Positions 1-5,454 of a DNA stretch of 5,769 bases are shown here, one piece after another (within the stretch, counting starts at the first letter, position 1; each line of letters begins with the position of its first letter). The stretch comes from an archaeon (GTDB lineage Archaea; Asgardarchaeota; Hermodarchaeia; Hermodarchaeales; Hermodarchaeaceae). The notes below the pieces were generated by a model, which worked only from the letters and a program-made list of their open reading frames with translations, was not told the origin of the DNA and searched no databases. The DNA lies in NCBI GenBank assembly GCA_016550485.1, contig JABXGV010000064.1, positions 1 to 5,769 on the forward strand, read 5' to 3'. Both the position numbers and the translations under genes were made by a program.

Positions 1-532
1 CCTTATCTAACTGTGCAGCTGAGGGAAATCCCCAAACCTCAAGCGATCCCAACTTACGTTTGGGCCCATAAGCTACAACAAGATCACGGATTATTTGCGA
101 AGCAAGCCGGTAACTAATTTGCTGTTGTAAAATTGCTTTCACAAGGGCTTCAAAGAGTGAAGGTTGGGTGAATGGCTTCAGCCCTGCCAGCGGTGAGGTA
201 AGATGCGCAATGATTGGGTCAGCCTGCACACGTTCAAGGGCTAATGATGTATCGACATCCCACCCTAAGAGCCATCCTATCCGCTTTAGGAGTTGGGTTT
301 CATTCTCCACCTCTCCTTTGGGCCATTCGATCGACAAGAGGGGCTGAAGTCCCTTCCGAAGCTGAGCGATTCGAACTGGTACCTGCTTCCCTGCCACCAA
401 GAGGCACCTAGCATATTGGCCAGGGCTCTTGAGGTCCGGAGTGGGTTGTATGTCTGGAAAGATCCAGCTGTCAACTGTGGCGTCGAGGTCAAAGGGCTGT
501 TGTAGCGTGATATACAGGCAGTTCGGATTCAC
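1..532 (-). CDS. AlkA/OGG-type (HhH-GPD) DNA glycosylase, C-terminus cut by window edge
   Basis: This is a minus-strand frame open from the edge to a stop at 536-538; 177 residues are visible. The only start near that stop is a GTG at 530-532. The N-terminal part (about residues 6-120, with QQPFDLDAT at 11-19) resembles the beta-rich N-terminal domain of AlkA/OGG glycosylases. It is followed by the family hallmark LFEALVKAILQQQIS (126-140), then DLVVAYG (150-156) and WGFPSAAQL (167-175), which match the first helices of the HhH-GPD core. Such enzymes excise alkylated or oxidised bases in base excision repair. The helix-hairpin-helix and catalytic Asp would lie beyond the left edge, so activity and substrate (3-methyladenine or 8-oxoguanine) cannot be judged. 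No clear ribosome site precedes the GTG, so a very short leader is possible. It diverges from the regulator at 663. The family call is fairly firm; the subfamily is open. Confidence 0.8.
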   Translation of the reverse strand, partial: MNPNCLYITLQQPFDLDATVDSWIFPDIQPTPDLKSPGQYARCLLVAGKQVPVRIAQLRKGLQPLLSIEWPKGEVENETQLLKRIGWLLGWDVDTSLALERVQADPIIAHLTSPLAGLKPFTQPSLFEALVKAILQQQISYRLASQIIRDLVVAYGPKRKLGSLEVWGFPSAAQLDK

Positions 533-586
533 TTTCTAATCAATCCGTAGGTTACTGTTCATGAAGTATATCAGTTGTGTTGAATA

Positions 587-630
587 CGGTTGGTGTGGGG
601 TATGGAACAACCGACCACAATATTGATAAC
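587..630. promoter_or_regulatory. candidate promoter/operator region of the winged-helix regulator
   Basis: Upstream of the regulator, TATTGATA (621-628) lies about 26 bases before a plausible start point near 650 and could act as a weak TATA box. It is preceded by inverted pairs: CGGTTG (587-592) with CAACCG (608-613), and TGTGG (594-598) with CCACA (615-619). These dyads could be an autoregulatory operator. The arms are short with long spacers, so this is tentative. Confidence 0.25.
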
Positions 631-662
631 GACTTGATGAATTAATATTCTTTGGTGAGGAT

Positions 663-1025
663 ATGAGCTTCAGCGAATTCCGCCATTTAGTTGCTAAGCA
701 AGAAGTAAACGCCAGTGATGTGATGCACTGTGTGCTGGGGTTACGCAGCCTCGAAATCGACGTCTACTTCAATTTACTGAAAGGAGCAGCCACCATCAAG
801 GAGGTTGCAGAGGGGTTAGGCCGTAACCGAAGCACCATCCAGCGGGCGACTCAAAACCTTGTTCAGAGGGGTTTTGTGAAACGTCGATCGCGTACACTTC
901 GCAAAGGCGGGTACATTTATGTTTATGAAGCGGTCAGTCTAGGCACCGTTAAAGCCCTGATTAAAGAGGCTCTCGATTCCTTCTATGAAACCTTAGTGAA
1001 GTTCCTTGACAAGATGGCAGCTTAG
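663..1025 (+). CDS. TrmB/MarR-like winged-helix transcriptional regulator
   Basis: This 120-residue protein consists almost entirely of a winged helix-turn-helix. Residues 23-40 (CVLGLRSLEIDVYFNLLK) form the first helix typical of the TrmB family. Residues 44-69 (TIKEVAEGLGRNRSTIQRAT and following) form the helix-turn-helix and recognition helix. Residues 70-90, rich in Arg/Lys with GGYIYVYEA, form the wing. A C-terminal helix (about 91-118) may serve in dimerisation. There is no sugar-binding domain like that of full-length TrmB, so it belongs with the short archaeal single-domain regulators. GGTGAGG at 654-660 supports the ATG start. The targets are unknown; the divergent glycosylase and the downstream thioredoxin unit are the nearest candidates. 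The DNA-binding role is inferred from fold only. Confidence 0.85.
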   Translation: MSFSEFRHLVAKQEVNASDVMHCVLGLRSLEIDVYFNLLKGAATIKEVAEGLGRNRSTIQRATQNLVQRGFVKRRSRTLRKGGYIYVYEAVSLGTVKALIKEALDSFYETLVKFLDKMAA

Positions 1026-1112
1026 GGTCTAAGGCAAATAAGTTTTGACATGTCCTTGGTCCATGATTGTTTTGACGGGTAACTCACAGTTGTGCATGGT
1101 AGTGGCACTATC

Positions 1113-1128
1113 GCAAACTTTATATTTA
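1113..1128 (+). promoter_or_regulatory. archaeal BRE/TATA box of the thioredoxin unit
   Basis: GCAAA (1113-1117) followed directly by CTTTATATTTA (1118-1128) matches the archaeal BRE plus TATA-box pattern. Transcription would begin about 26 bases downstream, near 1149. This gives a leader of roughly 35 bases carrying AGGTGA (1174-1179) before the membrane-protein gene. It probably drives both the membrane-protein and thioredoxin genes. Confidence 0.65.
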
Positions 1129-1148
1129 GGGGGAACTCAATTAAACTC

Positions 1149-1167
1149 TGTGGTATCAATAACCACA
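1149..1167. repeat. perfect inverted repeat at the predicted transcription start (candidate operator)
   Basis: TGTGGT (1149-1154) and ACCACA (1162-1167) are perfect 6-bp inverted arms around a 7-base spacer. They sit where the TATA box at 1118-1128 predicts transcription to start. A dyad here could be bound by a repressor such as a winged-helix dimer, or form a small hairpin at the mRNA 5' end. No binding evidence is available. Confidence 0.4.
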
Positions 1168-1182
1168 AAAAATAGGTGAATA

Positions 1183-1407
1183 ATGATGGTCACTATCGGA
1201 TGCCCTTGGTGCAGCAAACTGGGAACAGCCCTAGCAATTTCCGGGCTAGCATTGATGATACTAGCTTCCCTCACATACATAGTCTTGCTATTTGGAGTAG
1301 GTTTACTTCTTATTGTAGCCTCCTATATTGTTCCATCCCTAGTTAACCCTAGCAGCTGCCCAGACTCAACGTGCACCACTCAATCACCTGACCAGAAGGA
1401 GGAATAA
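1183..1407 (+). CDS. small two-helix membrane protein with CPWC motif
   Basis: This is a 74-residue protein of no family I can name. It opens with a CPWC motif (residues 7-10), which resembles a thioredoxin-type active site or a metal-binding pair. Two hydrophobic helices follow (about 13-34 and 36-53), forming a helical hairpin in the membrane. The tail is short and polar, with another cysteine pair (CPDSTC, 59-64) and acidic/Lys residues at the end. Two ATGs are in tandem at 1183 and 1186; AGGTGA (1174-1179) is better spaced for the second. It ends 3 bp before thioredoxin, and the thioredoxin ribosome site lies inside its last codons, so the two are almost certainly co-transcribed and translationally coupled. 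I infer that it could be a membrane redox partner or anchor for the thioredoxin; the cysteines could equally bind a metal. Confidence 0.75.
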   Translation: MMVTIGCPWCSKLGTALAISGLALMILASLTYIVLLFGVGLLLIVASYIVPSLVNPSSCPDSTCTTQSPDQKEE

Positions 1408-1410
1408 CTC

Positions 1411-1818
1411 ATGGTTAGCAATTCCGATCCTGAACTCGAACGAATACGTCAACAAAAACTAGCTCAAATGAGAAGCAAACAAACTGCTGATGCGACACCC
1501 AAAGGAGGAGTACTCCACCTAAGGGAAAGCGACTTCGGAAAAACCATCAGCCAGGGTGTCACTCTTGTTGACTTCTCCGCTGAATGGTGCGGTCCCTGTA
1601 AAATGATGGCTCCTGCCGTTGAGAAACTCGCGCAAGAGTTCGCCGGGCAGGCAAAAGTAGCCAAGGTCGATGTAGATCAAGATATAGCCTTAGCAATGCG
1701 CTACCAGGTTCAAGGTGTCCCCACCTTCATCATCTTCAAGGATGGTCAGCCTGTAAGACGTATTGTAGGCGGTGTCGGCTACCAGGCCCTCAAAGCCGCA
1801 CTCGCTCAAGCCCTTTAA
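1411..1818 (+). CDS. trxA: thioredoxin with charged N-terminal extension
   Basis: Cytosolic thiol-disulfide reductant of 135 residues. The thioredoxin fold spans about 34-135. The catalytic WCGPC is at 59-63, preceded by TLVDFSAE, and the cis-proline loop is GVPT (102-105, Pro104). FKDGQPVRRIVGG (109-121) is the usual strand and turn of the fold. All key residues are present, so it should be active. It is longer than the usual 105-110 residues because of an extension of about 33 residues with a DPELERIRQQKLAQMRSK helix. GGAGG (1398-1402), eight bases before the ATG, fixes the start. It follows the CPWC membrane protein by 3 bp and shares its promoter. Its electron donor (a thioredoxin reductase) is not in this window. 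Confidence 0.95.
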   Translation: MVSNSDPELERIRQQKLAQMRSKQTADATPKGGVLHLRESDFGKTISQGVTLVDFSAEWCGPCKMMAPAVEKLAQEFAGQAKVAKVDVDQDIALAMRYQVQGVPTFIIFKDGQPVRRIVGGVGYQALKAALAQAL

Positions 1819-1903
1819 CCCCTGTCTAGATAAGTGCATGTTGATGGGTGCGACATCCTATCAATCTGCGCTCTTCTACTAGGGTCAAGTGGTAAAGAGA
1901 AAA

Positions 1904-1929
1904 CCTTAAAAAAACGTAACTTACTTTTT
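1904..1929. promoter_or_regulatory. candidate promoter and imperfect palindrome upstream of grpE
   Basis: The 182-bp gap before grpE is AT-rich. CCTTAAAAAAAC (1904-1915) could act as a TATA-like element, giving a start near 1935. It abuts an imperfect 19-bp palindrome at 1911-1929, centred on C1920: AAAA-C-GTAA-C-TTAC-T-TTTT, with a single mismatched pair. An alternative TATA element is ACTATACT (1945-1952). Archaeal heat-shock repressors (Phr, HSR1) bind dyads between TATA and start in comparable genes, but this sequence matches neither published site exactly. Confidence 0.35.
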
Positions 1930-2000
1930 CGCGTCAAGCATAACACTATACTGAATCAAGGGAGATGCTTGTTAGAGTACCCTCAAGGAGGTATTGGGTC

Positions 2001-2666
2001 ATGTCAGAGACACCAGAGCCAAGCAAACAAGCTGCTGAATCTGAGGAGACAACGTCAGAACCAAAAGAAGTTGATGCATCATCTGAGGCAGCGGGAACTC
2101 CAAAATCTGATACCGAAGAACCAAAACCTCAACCCCCCTCAATTGAAGAGTTACTTGAGATAGAGAGGAAGAGGGTGGAGGAGCTAGAGACCAAACTGGC
2201 CTACCAAAAGGCAGAACACGTAAATGCTCTCAAAGCAATGGAGCGGCGAAGAGCCGAAGTCATCGAACAGGCTAATCGTGATCTCTTACTCCAGCTACTT
2301 CCCGTCCTTGACGACCTTGAACTTGCCTTCCTGATGGTGCCCGTAACCGACGTAAACCAGCAATTGATTGAAGGATTGAAAATGGTAATCGCGGGATTCA
2401 AGGCGACCCTAAAAGCTGCAGGGGTCACACCCATCGAGTGTGAAGGCAAGTCATTTGACCCCCTTAGACACGAGGTCATCAGCCAAGAGGCAACTACCGA
2501 ACACTCTCCGAACAAAATCCTAGAGGAACTCCGAAAGGGCTACTTATTAAAAGGCAAACTGCTTCGCACCTCCCTAGTCAAAATCGCAGTAGCCCCCAAA
2601 GCTGCCAAGGAAAAAAGTGAGCAGCAACCTGAAGAAGAAGAGCCGTCCACTCAAGATAATGATTAA
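2001..2666 (+). CDS. grpE: nucleotide exchange factor GrpE
   Basis: Co-chaperone that releases ADP from DnaK, 221 residues. The N-terminal tail (1-47) is acidic, Ser/Glu/Pro-rich and probably disordered. A long coiled-coil helix (about 48-112, containing LLPVLDDLELAF at 99-110) is the GrpE dimer stalk. The C-terminal beta domain carries the family signature: SFDPLRHEVIS (151-161), LEELRKGYLLKGKLLRTSLVKIAV (175-198). A short acidic tail ends the protein. The ATG at 2001 is chosen over an in-frame upstream ATG at 1965 because AAGGAGGT (1985-1992) stands eight bases before it and the extra 12 residues are not GrpE-like. It precedes dnaK by 37 bp and is probably in the same operon. Confidence 0.95.
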   Translation: MSETPEPSKQAAESEETTSEPKEVDASSEAAGTPKSDTEEPKPQPPSIEELLEIERKRVEELETKLAYQKAEHVNALKAMERRRAEVIEQANRDLLLQLLPVLDDLELAFLMVPVTDVNQQLIEGLKMVIAGFKATLKAAGVTPIECEGKSFDPLRHEVISQEATTEHSPNKILEELRKGYLLKGKLLRTSLVKIAVAPKAAKEKSEQQPEEEEPSTQDND

Positions 2667-2703
2667 CAGAAAAAGAAGTGAATAATTAACCGAGTTGAAG
2701 AAT

Positions 2704-4569
2704 ATGGCAAAAATTATTGGAATTGACTTGGGAACCAGCAACTCAGCAGCCGCTGTAATGCAAGGCGACCGCCCGGTCATTATCCCCAGCGCAGAAGGCG
2801 CTAGCGTAGCAGGAAAAGCCTTCCCAAGCTACATCGCAATCACAGAAGACGACCAACTGATAGTTGGTGAGCCAGCTAGGCGCCAAGCAGTATCCAATCC
2901 CGAAAACACCGTAACCGCGGTCAAAAGGAAAATGGGTACTCGACAAAAAATCAAACTCCGTGGTAAAAATTACACGCCAGAACAACTCTCCTCTTTCATC
3001 CTCCGCAAGATAAAGCGCGATGCTGAGGACTTCCTCGGAGAGCCGGTCGAAAAGGCGGTAATCACCGTTCCCGCCTATTTCTCAGACAACCAACGACAAG
3101 CCACAAAAGATGCAGGTGAACTCGCAGGGCTAGAAGTTGTCCGCCTCATTAACGAACCCACCGCTGCATCACTCGCCTATGGCATTGACAAACTAGACCA
3201 AGAACTCAAAATCCTTGTGTTCGACCTCGGCGGCGGCACATTGGATGTCACAATAATGGACTTTGGAGGCGGCGTATTCAAGGTAGAATCCACCTCCGGT
3301 GACACCCAGCTAGGCGGAACCGACATGGATCTAATCGTGGCGGAATGGCTGCGCGACGACTTCAAGAATGAAACTGGCATCGACCTGCGCGACGACCCCA
3401 CAGCCTGGCGTCGCCTGCTCGAAGCAGCTGAAAAGGCCAAGATTGAACTCTCGACCGTCCTCGAAACAGAGATCAACCTCCCCTACATCAGTAAGGACAA
3501 ACACTTACAGAAGAAACTCACCCGAGCAAAACTTGAGGATTTGATTCGTGACATCATCAACCGCTGTGACAAACCCATGCGGCAGGCCCTCTCAGACGCC
3601 AAGCTTCGACCCGCGGACATCGACAAAATCATCCTGATTGGTGGACCGACTCGTATGCCGGTTGTCCGGAAGTACGTAGAAACCTTCATCGGGAAGAAAG
3701 CCGAACGCGGGGTTGATCCGATGGAAGCAGTCGCTCTGGGTGCAGCCATTCAAGCAGGCGTCATCACCGGTGAGGTAAAGGACCTCCTCTTATTGGATGT
3801 CACGCCCCTCTCCTTAGGTGTGGAAACCCTCGGCGGTGTCATGACCCCAATCATTGCCCGAAATACAACCGTCCCCACCAAACAGAGCCAAATCTTCAGC
3901 ACCGCCGCGGACATGCAAACCGTGGTGACCATTCACGTCCTCCAGGGTGAACGTGCCCGCGCCTCAGATAACATCTCACTGGGGCAGTTCAACCTCACCG
4001 GGATTCCTCCAGCGCCCAGAGGTATTCCCCAGATCGAGGTCACCTTTGACATCGATGTCAACGGTATCCTCCACGTCACCGCCAAAGACCTCGGCACCGG
4101 CAATGAGCAGAAAATCACCATCACGGCTTCAACCAAGCTCGGCAAGGAAGACAAGGAACGAATGATTCGAGAGGGCGAGGAATTCGAAGAACAAGACAAA
4201 CGCCTCCGCGAAGAAATCGAAGAACTCAACAAGGCCGAGACCATGGTCTACTCCGCCCGGAAAACCCTCAAAGACCTCGGCGACAAGGTCAGCAAAGCCG
4301 ATCAGGAACGCGTTGAAGAAGCTGCCGCTGCACTGGAGAAAGCTGTCCAGGCAAAGGACTTGGCAAAGGTCAAGGAGGAAATGGAGAAACTCACCGAAGT
4401 CCTCCAAGCCGTCAGCTCAGCCGTCTACCAGAAAGTCGCAGAAGAACAAGCTCGGCAACAAGGACAGCAAGGCGCACCCGGACCTACTGAAGATAGGGCA
4501 CAAGGAGAGTCGGCTGACAAACCCGACGCTGTTGATGCGGACTTCGAAGTCGTCGACGAAGACGAATAA
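2704..4569 (+). CDS. dnaK: Hsp70 chaperone DnaK
   Basis: ATP-driven protein-folding chaperone, 621 residues, full length. The actin-like ATPase domain (1-358) has IGIDLGTSNS (5-14), the catalytic-region INEPTAASLAYG (149-160), LVFDLGGGTLDVT (171-183) and IGGPTRMP (312-319). The interdomain linker LLLLDVTP is at 361-368. The substrate-binding beta domain is about 369-475, the helical lid about 480-580, and the Gln/Gly/acidic tail ends EVVDEDE. The stretch TAVKRKMGTRQKIKLRG (71-87) lacks the roughly 24-residue insertion of proteobacterial DnaK, as is usual for archaeal and Gram-positive Hsp70. The ATG at 2704 gives the canonical MAKIIGIDLG start; an in-frame TTG at 2695 adds only three residues. 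The ribosome site is weak (GAAG), so reinitiation after grpE or its own leader may matter. No J-domain gene follows. Confidence 0.97.
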   Translation: MAKIIGIDLGTSNSAAAVMQGDRPVIIPSAEGASVAGKAFPSYIAITEDDQLIVGEPARRQAVSNPENTVTAVKRKMGTRQKIKLRGKNYTPEQLSSFILRKIKRDAEDFLGEPVEKAVITVPAYFSDNQRQATKDAGELAGLEVVRLINEPTAASLAYGIDKLDQELKILVFDLGGGTLDVTIMDFGGGVFKVESTSGDTQLGGTDMDLIVAEWLRDDFKNETGIDLRDDPTAWRRLLEAAEKAKIELSTVLETEINLPYISKDKHLQKKLTRAKLEDLIRDIINRCDKPMRQALSDAKLRPADIDKIILIGGPTRMPVVRKYVETFIGKKAERGVDPMEAVALGAAIQAGVITGEVKDLLLLDVTPLSLGVETLGGVMTPIIARNTTVPTKQSQIFSTAADMQTVVTIHVLQGERARASDNISLGQFNLTGIPPAPRGIPQIEVTFDIDVNGILHVTAKDLGTGNEQKITITASTKLGKEDKERMIREGEEFEEQDKRLREEIEELNKAETMVYSARKTLKDLGDKVSKADQERVEEAAAALEKAVQAKDLAKVKEEMEKLTEVLQAVSSAVYQKVAEEQARQQGQQGAPGPTEDRAQGESADKPDAVDADFEVVDEDE

Positions 4570-4584
4570 ACTTCTCCTCAACAG

Positions 4585-4735
4585 CTAGTCTTCAGCAGCG
4601 ATTCCCTTACCCTCACAAATTGGACATTGACCAGATCCCCACAACCATGCAGCAACCCGCCGAGCTCAGGCGAGCGCGACCACCACAACCAATACATCTA
4701 CCGGTTCCACCGCAGGGAACACAGCGCTTGACCAT
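4585..4735 (-). pseudogene. second DnaJ-type zinc-finger mini-gene, frameshifted
   Basis: This is a paralogue of the gene at 4766-4921, read on the minus strand. The ATG at 4733-4735 follows GGGAGGT (4742-4748) at the same spacing as in its neighbour. The first half reads MVKRCVPCGGTGRCIGCGG, with two CxxCxGxG-like motifs. The frame then continues to a stop at 4613-4615 (40 residues) and loses the pattern. One frame over, the missing half is present: GGA TCT GGT CAA TGT then CPICEGKGIAAED, ending at TAG 4585-4587, which parallels the neighbour's CPLCNGTGISFED. The span is 151 bases; restoring two bases near 4636-4650 would give about 50 residues with CHGCGGSGQCPIC. It could be real decay, a sequencing error in G/C runs, or programmed frameshifting. 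Its stop is 15 bp from the dnaK stop. Confidence 0.7.
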
Positions 4736-4765
4736 GATATTACCTCCCTTTCGGTTATCCATTGT

Positions 4766-4921
4766 CTAGTCCTCGAAAGAAATACCTGTGCCATTACAGA
4801 GTGGGCAGCGTCCATCTCCTCCACAGGCACTACAGCGAACACCCGCCCAGCCAGTGCGCCCTTGACCACGACATAGAGGACACCGACCAGCACCGCGACA
4901 ATGAGTACAACGCTTAACCAT
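4766..4921 (-). CDS. stand-alone DnaJ-type zinc-finger mini-protein (no J domain)
   Basis: This is a 51-residue protein made almost wholly of four CxxCxGxG motifs: CTHCRGAG (5-12), CPLCRGQG (14-21), CSACGGDG (30-37) and CPLCNGTG (39-46). Its tail is ISFED. The eight cysteines could hold two zinc ions, as in the DnaJ cysteine-rich domain. Here motifs 1-2 and 3-4 are separated by one residue each, giving an internal repeat with a 25-residue period, unlike the spacing in DnaJ. There is no J domain or substrate-binding domain. AAGGAGGT (4928-4935) lies six bases before the ATG, and a TATA box stands upstream at 4957-4965, so it looks expressed. A paralogue follows 30 bp downstream, and dnaK converges from the other side. 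The gene call is strong; a role with DnaK, or an RNA/protein-binding role as in the DnaJ-like Anti-TRAP protein, is only inference. Confidence 0.85.
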   Translation of the reverse strand: MVKRCTHCRGAGRCPLCRGQGRTGWAGVRCSACGGDGRCPLCNGTGISFED

Positions 4922-4956
4922 GATGTTACCTCCTTCAACCACGCTGTCTTGTGAGA

Positions 4957-4965
4957 TTATTTAAA
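4957..4965 (-). promoter_or_regulatory. TATA box for the zinc-finger mini-genes
   Basis: On the minus strand this reads TTTAAATAA, a good archaeal TATA box. A start about 26 bases downstream would fall near 4935, immediately before the AAGGAGGT ribosome site, giving a leader of about 14 bases. The second mini-gene has no such box in the 30-bp gap and is probably co-transcribed. Confidence 0.6.
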
Positions 4966-5025
4966 CAATGCTGAGCTACTGATTTACCTTGTGATTTTTT
5001 GGGGACAAGTGTTTCCTACACAACA

Positions 5026-5319
5026 CTACAGCGGATATCCTTGGCCTGGACTAAGAATCGATTCTGCGTTAATGTCAACTTGTAGCTCGGCAAGTTCTTC
5101 CTTGCTTCGTGTGTAGTAGGTGATTGGTGTATCCGGAGCAACGTAAATGTGACGCAAGAACCTCTGAAATACTGGTTTGTAAGCGGTGTGAATTATCGTT
5201 AGGTCCTTCCCAGCGATCAGGTCGAGGAAATCCTGGGGCTCGACTCTAACAATTGTTGGACCATCCACAAATACATATTCAGCTTGAATTGGGCTAGTTT
5301 TCAATTTTCTTTTTGGCAT
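5026..5319 (-). CDS. unrecognised 97-residue protein
   Basis: I recognise no family. The protein starts with a basic MPKRKLK and then shows an alternating hydrophobic/charged pattern typical of a small alpha/beta fold: AEYVFVDGPTIVRVE (13-27), DFLDLIAGKDLTIIHTA (30-46), FQRFLRHIYVAP (51-62) and ITYYTRSKEELAELQVDI (66-83). It has no cysteines, no membrane segment and no signal peptide, so it is probably cytosolic. Histidines and aromatic residues cluster at 45-70. The ATG at 5317-5319 is preceded by only a weak GAGATGA-like ribosome site (5324-5330). It lies upstream of the mini-genes on the same strand, but their own TATA box suggests a separate transcript. No competing frame covers this stretch, and the composition looks coding. 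Confidence 0.65.
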   Translation of the reverse strand: MPKRKLKTSPIQAEYVFVDGPTIVRVEPQDFLDLIAGKDLTIIHTAYKPVFQRFLRHIYVAPDTPITYYTRSKEELAELQVDINAESILSPGQGYPL

Positions 5320-5341
5320 CTTATTTCATCTCTTTTTGCAT

Positions 5342-5355
5342 CTTATCACAATAAG
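5342..5355. repeat. inverted repeat in the divergent intergenic region
   Basis: CTTAT (5342-5346) and ATAAG (5351-5355) form a perfect 5-bp dyad around CACA. It lies 23 bases upstream of the 97-residue gene and between two divergent genes. It could be an operator; arms this short also arise by chance. Confidence 0.25.
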
Positions 5356-5454
5356 GATTCAGCTTGAGTTTTGTCTAAATGGTCGGAAAGGCTTTGAACC
5401 TGGTTCCTTATAGTGGTAACTGGGTCTTTTGAATTGTTACCAACTTCACTCTTC

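Noticed and set aside
214..505. Three short frames of 65-70 residues on both strands
   Set aside because: They lie within the DNA glycosylase coding frame, whose motifs are clear, and have no family features of their own.
1965..2000. Upstream in-frame ATG giving a 12-residue longer GrpE
   Set aside because: The AAGGAGGT site at 1985-1992 lies inside this extension and is perfectly spaced for the ATG at 2001.
4666..4938. 90-residue minus-strand frame starting at a TTG, hydrophobic
   Set aside because: It starts inside the ribosome site of the zinc-finger gene and reads that gene in a shifted frame. The apparent membrane segment comes from Cys/Gly codons (TGT, GGT) read one base out of phase.
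4981..5025. T-run at 4993-4998 as a terminator
   Set aside because: It is a T-run on the plus strand, more than 400 bp from the dnaK end, and reads as A on the strand of the gene at 5026-5319, so it does not fit either gene.
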